Under the pieces are notes generated by a model that saw only the letters and a list, made by a program, of their open reading frames with translations, ran no database searches and was not told the DNA's origin. This document shows positions 6,458 through 13,551 of a DNA stretch of 21,916 nt, in pieces. Each line of letters starts with the position of its first letter. Within the stretch, counting starts at the first letter, position 1. This DNA comes from a virus. The stretch is taken from the IMG/VR virus record IMGVR_UViG_3300012009_000014, positions 1 to 21,916 of that record; one strand, 5' to 3'. The position numbers and the translations under genes were made by a program.

Positions 6458-7785
6458 TTGACGAGAACAACTGTGTATACAAACAAGGCGAAGACGGACT
6501 TCCCGAAGGGGAGGCGCTTGGCTGTCATGAAGCACGCGAGGAAGCTGAACAGCAGCTCGCTGCACTTGAGGCCAATGTAGATGAGCAGGAAAGTAAACCG
6601 TCTGCTGAGTTAGTACAAGAAACTACCGTAACCGAACTGAAGGGTTACGTACCTAGCATTCCGCTTGCGCCCGGGGTGAATTATGAGGCGTTGCTGGATG
6701 GCGATGACGACCCAATGTTTTTAGTGCTGTCTATTTCAGAAATCGGACAAGTATCTAAAAACGGACTACTTCATGATCAGGAGCTTGCCAGCGAACTGGT
6801 GCAGCAGATCAATGAGGAGCGTCCTGGCGGCATCATGGGACACATCCCCGATAGCGAGCGAAACACGGCTTACCCGGAGTCTCAAATTCACTGGGTAGGA
6901 GCCATTCAGGATCGCGGGCGAGTATGGGCGCGCGGGTATATCCCCCGAACCCAGGAGGGTGTGCGCGAAGAGTTCCGCATTCTGAAAGCGAAGGGTGGCA
7001 GGGCCGCCACGTCAATTTATGGTCGTGCCGTCAAAGAATACGACGAGGGCAATACTCGCAGGTGGCGCGCACGTCAATTCAATCTTGAGCAAATAGACCT
7101 GGCACCGTACAAACGGGCGTCGCTGCCGGGGAATGGTGAATTTGTACTCATGTCTGAAATGGCCGACGACTCAGACAAAAAAGGCTCGAATAAGACAGGA
7201 GAGAACAAGATGGACCGTGAACAAATCCTGGCAGAGTTGACCGCTGAGGATGTGCGCGAGCTATCCGTGTTCGACGAAATCAAGACTGCTCTTTTGGCTG
7301 AATTTCAGGAAGAACACGCCAGCGAACAGCGCGTGACTGAGATGGAAGAACAAGCCAAAGCACAGAAGCAGAAAATCGCCGAGCTTGAGGTAGACGTTGC
7401 AGCTAAAGAGGCAACCATTGCCGCATTTCAGGAGCAGCAATTCAAGCTGAACCTGGACACGCAGATTGCCGAATTGACTGACTGGAAAGTCAATAGCGAA
7501 GATGGCAAAGAGAAAGTCGACTCGCTGCGCCTGGTTATTCGTCAGATGGCGCTCGCTAAGCTGGGTGATGAACGCAAGCCCGAGAACGTTGCGGAGACGC
7601 TAGGCACGCTCATGGCCGACGATCTCAAACCGCTGGTAGAATTGACCCGCGACATGTTGAGCGGCGGCGCAGTAAAAGTGCCTTCTAAGAAAAACGGCGA
7701 TGATGCGTGGTTCTCCGAGTTTATCACGGACTCCGAAAACGCCGGGCGCGAAGCGATGGATGAGTTGGGCCTAAGCGTTGGATAA
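6445..7785 (+). CDS. Putative capsid maturation protease with fused scaffold domain
   Basis: About 446 aa, first gene of the head module. Residues 1-48 (MPWIIDENNCVYKQGE, then GCHEAREEAEQQLAALEANV) form a small Cys/His-containing module often seen at the N-terminus of phage head proteases. Residues about 65-235 look like a herpes/phage serine protease domain: GGIMGHIP (H133) and AATSIYGRA (S190) are candidate catalytic residues. A linker (SDKKGSNKTGENK) leads to an acidic, coiled-coil-rich C-terminal part, as expected for an internal scaffold. ATG 6445 was chosen for the MPW start and GGGGG 5 bases upstream; ATG 6433 would add MGVR. The protease call rests on motifs and gene order. Confidence 0.65.
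   Translation: MPWIIDENNCVYKQGEDGLPEGEALGCHEAREEAEQQLAALEANVDEQESKPSAELVQETTVTELKGYVPSIPLAPGVNYEALLDGDDDPMFLVLSISEIGQVSKNGLLHDQELASELVQQINEERPGGIMGHIPDSERNTAYPESQIHWVGAIQDRGRVWARGYIPRTQEGVREEFRILKAKGGRAATSIYGRAVKEYDEGNTRRWRARQFNLEQIDLAPYKRASLPGNGEFVLMSEMADDSDKKGSNKTGENKMDREQILAELTAEDVRELSVFDEIKTALLAEFQEEHASEQRVTEMEEQAKAQKQKIAELEVDVAAKEATIAAFQEQQFKLNLDTQIAELTDWKVNSEDGKEKVDSLRLVIRQMALAKLGDERKPENVAETLGTLMADDLKPLVELTRDMLSGGAVKVPSKKNGDDAWFSEFITDSENAGREAMDELGLSVG
7210..7785 (+). CDS. Probable nested scaffold protein (internal start in the protease gene)
   Basis: AGGAGAG (7197-7203) lies 6 bases upstream of an in-frame ATG (7210), exactly where the protease domain's linker ends. Translation from here gives a 191-aa acidic protein beginning MDREQILAELTAEDVRELSV, with a strong coiled coil around EMEEQAKAQKQKIAELEVDV. 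This is the arrangement of phage lambda C/Nu3, in which the scaffold is made from an internal start within the protease gene. The position and the quality of the binding site support it; expression is inferred. Confidence 0.55.
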   Translation: MDREQILAELTAEDVRELSVFDEIKTALLAEFQEEHASEQRVTEMEEQAKAQKQKIAELEVDVAAKEATIAAFQEQQFKLNLDTQIAELTDWKVNSEDGKEKVDSLRLVIRQMALAKLGDERKPENVAETLGTLMADDLKPLVELTRDMLSGGAVKVPSKKNGDDAWFSEFITDSENAGREAMDELGLSVG

Positions 7786-7797
7786 GGGAGATAAATC

Positions 7798-8214
7798 ATG
7801 AGCATTACTATTACAAGCGCAAATGTGCGTGTAGGAAACGATGCAGTGTTGCGCAACTACAAATCGGGCGCTGCGGTGACTGTGGGCTATTCGGTGTATT
7901 TGGATAGTTCCGGTTATGTACAGCATTCTGACGCTGACGCCAGCGAAGTTAAATCGCGCGGCATTGGGATTGTCGTTGCCAGCAAAGACGGTGAAACCAG
8001 CGTGACCAGCGGGGATCGCTGCACGGTGTGCCTGTTCGGACCTGTGTACGGTTTTTCCGGCATGACGCCGGGTGAGCCAGTTTACGTTGATACGACCGCT
8101 GGCCTATTGACGCAAACCAAGCCGACGAGTGCATATCAGCACAGTATTGGGTATGCCGAAAGTGCAACCTGCCTTTTCGTCAACCCGGATACTGAAGACC
8201 CGTCCAGCGCATAG
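7798..8214 (+). CDS. Capsid decoration-type protein (DUF2190-like)
   Basis: A 138-aa beta-rich protein. GAAVTVGYSVYLDSSGYVQHSDAD followed by a GIGIVVAS strand and a TVCLFGPVYGFSGMTPGEPV repeat resembles the DUF2190/head-fibre proteins that sit beside the major capsid gene and stabilise the capsid surface. AAGGGAGAT precedes the ATG closely. It lies between the scaffold and the MCP, where lambda gpD-like decoration genes are found. Function is inferred from position and fold type. Confidence 0.65.
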   Translation: MSITITSANVRVGNDAVLRNYKSGAAVTVGYSVYLDSSGYVQHSDADASEVKSRGIGIVVASKDGETSVTSGDRCTVCLFGPVYGFSGMTPGEPVYVDTTAGLLTQTKPTSAYQHSIGYAESATCLFVNPDTEDPSSA

Positions 8215-8227
8215 AGGAGAGACGATA

Positions 8228-9355
8228 ATGGCTGAAGTTCAAGGAGCACAGACAATTTTGGCGCGGGCGCTGCCGACTGGTGTTGACGGCGCGCGCTTAA
8301 CCCAGTGGCAGTTGCGCGATGGCGTGACGTGGGCACAACTCATTGGCCGCACGGCCCAGGCGTTAGGGCAGTTTAATAATGACCTGATGCAAAAATGGGG
8401 CTGGCTGATGTTCTCAACGGAAGAGCCTTACTTTGAATACCCTAATGGCGGATCGCTGACTAGTGCCCGAGTAATTACGGACCTGGACAAGCTCGATCCA
8501 ATCTCCGAAGGCACTATTGCACACCAATTGCAACTGTTGCCCGTTGGGGATGCCATTGGTGGTACGTATTTCTGGATGCGTGATGCACGCTCGGCGCAAA
8601 TCACCGCGCAGATTAACGGCGTTGTCAATCGCATCCGTGAAAAGTTTGAGGAAGACCTGCTGACGCGCTGGTTGACCAATACCGAAAACAACTTTGCTAC
8701 CAGTGCCTACGATGTACCGTTTGTGCGCGGCGCTGGCGGCAGTGTAGACTTTGTGCCGCCCGCACATGGCGGAGAAACCTTTTCCAGCGCGCACGATCAC
8801 TATATGGGCATAGACTCGGACAGCTACGGGTATGATGATTTCCTAAACCAGATGGCCGAGACGCTGCAAGAGCATGGGCATGAGGCACCGTATACTGCAA
8901 TGGTATCGCGCAGCGATATTAGCAGCTATTACGCGCTTCCCGACTTTGTAGAGCCGCTGGATCGGCGCGTGGTTATTGTAGACCGCGCTGCTGCTGACAC
9001 GGAGGGTGCCGGGTTCTTTTCGCGCCAACCGCGTGAGTTTGGGATCGTTGGTGGGTTCCAGTCTGAGTACGGCTATATCGAGCTGCGTGCCACCGCGCGC
9101 ATCCCGACCAAATACGCCGGATTGGCCAAGTCGTATGGTCAAAACAACATGCGCAATCCGCTTGCGGTGCGCGTACATCCCGACGAAGGCTTTGGGGCAA
9201 AAGTCCTGACCTACACCCGCGCAGATGACACCGTTCCGATCAAAAAGTTGGACGTTGTAATGGAATATGGCGTTGGGGTGGGTATGGATCGCACCAACGG
9301 CGTAGCGGGCTATCTGGATAGCTCCGGCACCTGGACGAACCCGACCATCTCGTAA
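8228..9355 (+). CDS. Major capsid protein (HK97-fold, inferred)
   Basis: A 375-aa protein. The ATG at 8228 has GAGGAGA (8213-8219) 8 bases upstream; the frame is open back to 8129, but that part overlaps the decoration gene. Size, place after protease and decoration genes, and a strong binding site all mark it as the MCP. Visible parts include an N-terminal arm, a long helix (QITAQINGVVNRIREKFEED) resembling the HK97 spine helix, and a C-terminal half with RVVIVDRAA and KYAGLAKSYGQNNMRNPLAV typical of A-domain strands. Its stop codon lies inside the probable guide of the adjacent omega RNA. Confidence 0.78.
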   Translation: MAEVQGAQTILARALPTGVDGARLTQWQLRDGVTWAQLIGRTAQALGQFNNDLMQKWGWLMFSTEEPYFEYPNGGSLTSARVITDLDKLDPISEGTIAHQLQLLPVGDAIGGTYFWMRDARSAQITAQINGVVNRIREKFEEDLLTRWLTNTENNFATSAYDVPFVRGAGGSVDFVPPAHGGETFSSAHDHYMGIDSDSYGYDDFLNQMAETLQEHGHEAPYTAMVSRSDISSYYALPDFVEPLDRRVVIVDRAAADTEGAGFFSRQPREFGIVGGFQSEYGYIELRATARIPTKYAGLAKSYGQNNMRNPLAVRVHPDEGFGAKVLTYTRADDTVPIKKLDVVMEYGVGVGMDRTNGVAGYLDSSGTWTNPTIS

Positions 9356-9596
9356 GCACCTTAACAGTCAACGACCCCCCACTGACGTGGGGAGCTTGCG
9401 CAAGCAGGCTCGCGTTGACCAGTCTTAGCTCTTCGGAGCTACGTTACGGGCGAATGCATAGGCACTCCGGGATGACGCTTCCAGTTCCGGACCCTGCGGT
9501 GAGTGGTTAAACAGGCTGAGGGTCTAGGCCAGTGCTGCTCACACCAAACCGTCCGCTAACATTGACGAGGAAGACATTACCCGCGAAAGCGGAGAA
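9351..9596 (+). ncRNA. omega RNA (HEARO RNA) of the iscB element, guide at the MCP stop codon
   Basis: The scaffold begins at the GTCAAC/GTTGAC closing stem (9367-9372 with 9414-9419), then hairpin CCCCAC-TGAC-GTGGGG (9377-9392), hairpin GCTTGC/GCAAGC (9394-9405), the UUCG-capped TAGCTC/GAGCTA hairpin (9426-9441) and a final CCGC-GAAA-GCGG hairpin (9581-9592), 18 bases before iscB. Position and structure are those of the RNA that guides IscB. The expected guide is the roughly 16 nt upstream, cgtaagcaccttaaca, which includes the TAA stop of the MCP gene. The 5' limit is estimated from what is known of IscB RNAs. Confidence 0.82.
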
Positions 9597-10930
9597 AACA
9601 GGTAACAACGATGCAAAACTATGTACTGGTTCTGGACACAAATTGGCAACCACTCGAGCCGTGTCATCCGGCACGCGCTCGGCAGTTGCTGCGTGAGGGC
9701 AAGGCGGCGGTGTTTCGCCACCAACCGTTCACGATCATCCTGAAGTATGCGGTCAACGATCCGCAGACACAGGAAAGCGAACTCAAGATCGACCCCGGCT
9801 CCAAAACGACCGGGATGGCCTTGGTGCGGCATGGCAAGCGCGGCCCCCGTGTGATTTGGGCCGCAGAACTTGAACACCGGGGCGAGACGGTCAAGGAGGC
9901 GCTGGCGACGCGGCACGTACAACGAAGAGCACGACGAACGCGCAACATGCGCTATCGCCCGCCGCGCTTTGACAACCGTCGCAGGCCGGACGGCTGGCTG
10001 CCGCCGTCGCTGCTGAGCCGGGTCAACAACACCATCACCTGGGCCGCACGGTTGTACCGCTGGACACCCTACACGCATATTGCGGTCGAACAGGTTAAGT
10101 TTGATACGCAGTTGATGGATAATCCGGCAATCAGCGGCATCGAGTATCAACAAGGAACGCTGCAAGGCTACAACGTGCGCGAATACTTGCTCGAACGCGA
10201 CGGGCGGAAATGTGCGTACTGTGGCGCAGAGCAAGTGCCGCTGGAGATTGAGCACATTGTGCCGCGCTCGCGCGGTGGCAGTGATCGTGTTACGAATTTG
10301 ACGCTTTCCTGCGGTCCCTGCAATCAAACCAAAAACAACCAGACTGCCGCCGAATTTGGTTTCCCGAACATTCAAGGCCGAGCCAAACAACGATCCATGC
10401 GCGACGTTGCCGCCGTTAATGCTACCCGTAACCGGATCGTACAGGAATTGCAGCATTCCGGCCTACCAGTCCTCACCGGGACCGGAGCCGAGACAAAATT
10501 CAATCGGACTCGCCAAGGCTACCCCAAAGCGCACTGGATCGACGCAGCTTGCGTTGGGTCTACGGGCGGGGCGGTGCTTCTCGATCCTGAATTGCAGGTC
10601 TTGAGTATTAAGGCCACAGGCCGCCAGCGCCGCCAGATGCAGTTGGTGGATCGTTTTGGCTTCCCGCGCACCAAACCGAAAGTGTGCAGCATCGTCAGGG
10701 GTTTCAAGACCGGCGATCTGGGGAGAGCAGTGGTTCCGCCTGGACGGCGCACCAGCGGCACACATGGGGGTCGGGTGGCTGTTCGTACTCAGGGTACTTT
10801 CCGGGTCGGTAGTGTGGACGGGATTAGTTGGCGATTTTGTACTCTATTACAGCGTGCTGACGGCTATAGCTATCGAAAGGAGAGCGCCATTCCTCACCCC
10901 GCTAAAGCAGGGTGTCTCCTGGCGCAACAG
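9367..10930 (+). mobile_element. iscB-bearing ISC element (IS200/IS605 superfamily), without tnpA
   Basis: The element carries omega RNA and iscB only; no Y1 transposase gene is in the window, so it must be moved in trans or spread by homing. The right end is a two-part hairpin with outer stem GCGCCA/TGGCGC (10884-10889 with 10920-10925) and inner CACCC...GGGTG (10895-10914). TAACAG overlaps the left end (9362-9367) and CAACAG lies at the right end (10925-10930). It is inserted 11 bases after the MCP stop, so it does not break a structural gene. The limits come from comparison with the mini-element at 156-497. Confidence 0.75.
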
Positions 10931-10966
10931 CCTATGGAAAAGACTGGCGCACGGCAGACATGTTGA
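9611..10966 (+). CDS. iscB: IscB RNA-guided nuclease
   Basis: A 451-aa protein with the full IscB layout: N-terminal PLMP-like domain (VLVLDTNWQPLEPCHPARAR, 5-24), RuvC-I with D61 (KIDPGSKTTGMA), an Arg-rich bridge helix (about 101-123), RuvC-II with E160 (IAVEQVKFD), an HNH domain with zinc-type Cys pairs C201/C204 and C234/C237 and catalytic H215 (EIEHIVPRSRGGSDRVTNL), and RuvC-III with H308 and D311 (KAHWIDAACVG). The C-terminal part (about 325-430) is the RNA/target-interaction region. All catalytic residues are present, so it should be active. It cuts DNA matched to the omega RNA guide. The last 11 codons lie beyond the element's right end, in the remnant of a flanking gene. ACAGGTAAC before the ATG is a weak binding site. 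Confidence 0.92.
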   Translation: MQNYVLVLDTNWQPLEPCHPARARQLLREGKAAVFRHQPFTIILKYAVNDPQTQESELKIDPGSKTTGMALVRHGKRGPRVIWAAELEHRGETVKEALATRHVQRRARRTRNMRYRPPRFDNRRRPDGWLPPSLLSRVNNTITWAARLYRWTPYTHIAVEQVKFDTQLMDNPAISGIEYQQGTLQGYNVREYLLERDGRKCAYCGAEQVPLEIEHIVPRSRGGSDRVTNLTLSCGPCNQTKNNQTAAEFGFPNIQGRAKQRSMRDVAAVNATRNRIVQELQHSGLPVLTGTGAETKFNRTRQGYPKAHWIDAACVGSTGGAVLLDPELQVLSIKATGRQRRQMQLVDRFGFPRTKPKVCSIVRGFKTGDLGRAVVPPGRRTSGTHGGRVAVRTQGTFRVGSVDGISWRFCTLLQRADGYSYRKESAIPHPAKAGCLLAQQPMEKTGARQTC

Positions 10967-10978
10967 CAGGGGCACAAA
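10931..10978 (+). pseudogene. Collapsed remnant of the hydrolase-like gene
   Basis: The 48 bases between the right end of the iscB element and the next start codon are made of two pieces of the region downstream of the mini-element. Bases 10934-10960 match 790-816 with one mismatch, and 10951-10978 match 1092-1119. The joins fall on short direct repeats: ATGAAAAA (501-508 and 790-797) and ACGGCAGACA (807-816 and 1092-1101). About 289 and 285 bases were lost, removing nearly all of a gene like that at 501-1127. The ribosome binding site for the next gene is kept. Confidence 0.7.
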
Positions 10979-12004
10979 ATGAATACAAACAATCACCTAC
11001 GCATCAATTACCTAATGTACCGGATGCTATGGTTTGACGGTTATGGTCGATATGGCCTCCAACAAGTGAAAGCGCTGGCGCGGAAAGGGGTAGATGTTTT
11101 TCCCGAACATGTGCTGGCGCTGGAGGCTCCGGGCTGGCTTCAGCGAATGCGTGGCCTTGATATGTCACGGGTTACAATTTCGCTGATGCCCCCACACGAA
11201 ATGTGCGGGATGCCTGGACGCCAGTGGAACTACACCATGTATGAAGGGACAGGTCTGCCCGATGAATGGGCAAGGCATATCAACGAAAAAGCTGAGCGAT
11301 TGCTTGTGCCTTCGGAATGGCTTGTGGATGTATTTCGTGAACATGGCGTAAAACCACAAATACCGATCCATGTCGTGCCCGGCGGAGTAGACGTTGACGA
11401 ATTTCCGATCATCGACACACCGCCGCCTGAACACCAACCGTATACGTTTTTGGCATTTGGGGACCGAGGCTCACGCAAGGGCCTTGACACAGCGTGGCGT
11501 GCGTTTTATCATGCATTTCGCGACTCGCGTGATGTACGCCTTGTGGTCAAATCGCGACCTACTAATCTGGTTTTTTTGTCAACCGCCAGGGGCGACCCGC
11601 GTGTATCGGTGTGGCGAGAGGATGTGCGAAGTCTGGCAGATGTATTTGCTCAGGTGGACTGTTTTGTTTTCCCGACTAAGGGCGAAGGGTGGGGGATGCC
11701 ACCCCGCGAAGCTGCCGCTATGGGCTTGCCGGTAATTTGCACACGCTTCGGCGGATGCGAAAGTGGCATTGACCAATGGGCTTTGCCAATCAACAACTAT
11801 AAGATGACTGCCGCCACACTGCGCGGCGGCGGCCAGTGGGCGATGCCGGATGTAGATGAAACGGCGGACTTGATGCGTTGGTGTTATGAAAATCGATTGG
11901 AAGCCAAGCAACGCGGGGTACAATCTGCGCATTGGTTGCGAGATAACCAGACCTGGGATCACAGCGCGCAAAAACTCATCGAGCTTCTGGAAGACTGGGG
12001 ATAA
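10979..12004 (+). CDS. GT4 glycosyltransferase between capsid and neck genes
   Basis: A 341-aa GT-B enzyme of family 4. LLVPSEWLVDVFREHGV and IHVVPGGVDVDEF (about 105-142) are the linker and start of the donor domain; FLAFGDRGSRKGLDTAWRAF gives the R-x-KG motif, and CFVFPTKGEGWGMPPREAAA then MGLPVICTRFGG is the nucleotide-sugar site with the E-x7-E type pattern. ACAGGGG upstream of the ATG is identical to the leader of the GT4 gene at 1120, though the two proteins are not close relatives. The gene starts 12 bases after the iscB stop and ends 1 base before the neck gene. Its place beside the MCP suggests a virion protein as acceptor, which is inference. Confidence 0.85.
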   Translation: MNTNNHLRINYLMYRMLWFDGYGRYGLQQVKALARKGVDVFPEHVLALEAPGWLQRMRGLDMSRVTISLMPPHEMCGMPGRQWNYTMYEGTGLPDEWARHINEKAERLLVPSEWLVDVFREHGVKPQIPIHVVPGGVDVDEFPIIDTPPPEHQPYTFLAFGDRGSRKGLDTAWRAFYHAFRDSRDVRLVVKSRPTNLVFLSTARGDPRVSVWREDVRSLADVFAQVDCFVFPTKGEGWGMPPREAAAMGLPVICTRFGGCESGIDQWALPINNYKMTAATLRGGGQWAMPDVDETADLMRWCYENRLEAKQRGVQSAHWLRDNQTWDHSAQKLIELLEDWG

Positions 12005-12005
12005 C

Positions 12006-12344
12006 ATGGCCACGATGACAAGCACGCAACTGAGCGACATTCGCGGCGACATTGGCGACGATGGCACCGTGTTTACTGATGCGGAACTAAATCGCCTATA
12101 TACCCGCGCATCCAGCAGCTACGACAAAACGGTTGTGCTGGCGCTTCGGCAAATCATGGCCAACGCTGCCAAGCTATACAACTATAAGATTGCGCAGTCA
12201 AGTGAGAGCAAGGCAGCGGTATTCAGCCACGCAAAAGCGTTACTGGAATACTGGGAAGAGCAAGTGCTCGATGCCGGTCAGCAAGTAAGTATTGTGGGAG
12301 TGCGTACTGTGCCCCCACGCGACAAGGACGAACCAAGCACATGA
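12006..12344 (+). CDS. Head-tail connector (adaptor) protein, putative
   Basis: A 112-aa, mostly helical protein: TSTQLSDIRGDIGDDGTVFTDAELNRLY then a long helical segment with ALRQIMANAAKLYNYKIAQS. This pattern, an N-terminal DIRxxIGD and FTDxELxxL, is typical of gp6-like adaptor proteins that sit under the portal. It is the first neck gene after the MCP once the iscB/GT insert is removed, and its TGA overlaps the next ATG (ATGA). Assignment comes from pattern and order. Confidence 0.62.
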   Translation: MATMTSTQLSDIRGDIGDDGTVFTDAELNRLYTRASSSYDKTVVLALRQIMANAAKLYNYKIAQSSESKAAVFSHAKALLEYWEEQVLDAGQQVSIVGVRTVPPRDKDEPST

Positions 12345-12724
12345 CGCCCGATCTGAACGCCTGGCTAGGCAATACGCCCCCGCTTACCGCGTGGCTTGAC
12401 GATATAGACCGCGCCTATGATACCGCGCGCCTTATCGCCGAGCAGTCAACAGAAATCACGGTTCGGCGCGCGGGGGTGGCGCAGGCAGCACAAACGGTGC
12501 GCCTTGAACCTTCTGGTGGCCCCAGTGTAAGCGTGGGCGAATTGTCAATTCCGAGTGATGTGGACGTGCTGATCATTGGATATAAGGGGCATCCGTCCGT
12601 CAGCAATACCGACATTCAACGCGGAGATCGTTTCTTCGAAGGGGATGTGTGGTATGAGGTAACGCAAACCGTCCCTGACTTGCCAGGCCGGCTGCTGGCG
12701 TATGCGAAAGCGAGTGAGGCGTAG
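12341..12724 (+). CDS. Head closure / neck protein, putative
   Basis: A 127-aa protein with a helical N-terminus (LTAWLDDIDRAYDTARLIAE) and a beta-rich rest: SIPSDVDVLIIGYKGHPSVS, then RGDRFFEGDVWYEVTQ. The GDRFxxxxxxYEV stretch is common in head-tail joining proteins that close the capsid after packaging. The start overlaps the previous stop; the next gene begins 2 bases after the end. No catalytic motif is expected. The role is inferred from gene order. Confidence 0.58.
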   Translation: MTPDLNAWLGNTPPLTAWLDDIDRAYDTARLIAEQSTEITVRRAGVAQAAQTVRLEPSGGPSVSVGELSIPSDVDVLIIGYKGHPSVSNTDIQRGDRFFEGDVWYEVTQTVPDLPGRLLAYAKASEA

Positions 12725-12726
12725 CT

Positions 12727-13080
12727 ATGTTTGACTTTGAATGGGAAACTGCGCCAGAAATTGCCTTTGGCACGCTCTACGATGATTACGCGCGACGGCT
12801 CTACAACCAGGCGCTTGGCATTGCGTATCGCTGTGCACCTGAAATAGAAAACTGGATGAAGGCAAATGCATCCTGGACAGACCGGACGGGGAATGCACGT
12901 CAAACGCTATATGCCGAAGTTATTCCGATGCTGGCGGAGATCGTGGTTAGAATCGGACACGGCATGGACTATGGCTTTTGGCTGGAAACTCGCTTTGCTG
13001 GCCGCTATGCCATTTTATCGCCAGCGCTCGATTACTGGGCGCCTAAAATCTTACAGGATATAAGGCGGTTCGCGTCATGA
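12727..13080 (+). CDS. Neck / tail completion protein (HK97 gp10-like)
   Basis: A 117-aa protein. ASWTDRTGNARQTLYAE and GHGMDYGFWLETRFAGRYAILSPAL (about 50-102) match the core pattern of HK97 gp10-like proteins: a WTDRTGxAR helix followed by GxxYxxxLE-hxxGRYxIL. These join the connector to the tail or control tail length at the head-proximal end. It overlaps the next gene by ATGA. The motif match is good, although no overall alignment could be made. Confidence 0.72.
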   Translation: MFDFEWETAPEIAFGTLYDDYARRLYNQALGIAYRCAPEIENWMKANASWTDRTGNARQTLYAEVIPMLAEIVVRIGHGMDYGFWLETRFAGRYAILSPALDYWAPKILQDIRRFAS

Positions 13081-13541
13081 TCACGGATGATGTGGCGACG
13101 CTGCTAGAGGCTGACGGCGGGGCGGGAGGCGTGGCCACGCTGCTTACGGGCGGCATCTACACGTATGAGGAAACCAAACGCCTGGGTATCAGCCGCGACA
13201 ACACGCCAAGTGCGTTTAACACTACAACGGGATTGCTTAAACCATGTTGTATAGTTAAAGCGCGGGCACAAACGGCAGACGGGGGCATTAGTGATGATCC
13301 TGAACAGAGCGTTAGCTATGTGCAGGTGCTTGAGTTATGGTTTTATGACGATGGTGATGCAGGATTTAGCACTATCGAGGCCGCGCGGGATCGTGCATTT
13401 GTAGTGCTGCACGGCCAAACAGTGGGGGCTAGCAACCTCATTCCGCGTTGGGTAGGAAATCCGATTATTGATGCGCGAGATGCGCAATTGGACTATGCGG
13501 CAATGTTGCGCACCGATTACAACGTGAACGGTTTAGTGTAG
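13077..13541 (+). CDS. Tail terminator protein, putative
   Basis: A 154-aa protein. The N-terminus DDVATLLEADGGAGGVATLLTGGIYTYEE has the L-x-D-xxL-xxLL-xGGIY form of tail terminators (gpU/DUF3168-like). A middle beta-strand VLELWFYDDGDAGFSTIEAARDRAFVVLHG and a C-terminal strand region ending in YAAMLRTDYNVNGLV also fit. It lies between the gp10-like gene and the tail tube gene, the standard place. AAGGCGG lies upstream of the ATG. Confidence 0.65.
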   Translation: MITDDVATLLEADGGAGGVATLLTGGIYTYEETKRLGISRDNTPSAFNTTTGLLKPCCIVKARAQTADGGISDDPEQSVSYVQVLELWFYDDGDAGFSTIEAARDRAFVVLHGQTVGASNLIPRWVGNPIIDARDAQLDYAAMLRTDYNVNGLV

Positions 13542-13551
13542 AGGTGGAGAA

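Noticed and set aside
8129-8227. Longer N-terminus for the major capsid protein
   Set aside because: It overlaps the decoration gene in another frame and lacks a binding site; ATG 8228 has GAGGAGA at good spacing.
9539-10456. A 305-aa open frame on the - strand
   Set aside because: It lies opposite iscB and the omega RNA and is rich in residues expected from antisense reading of a GC-rich gene; IscB on the + strand has every family motif.
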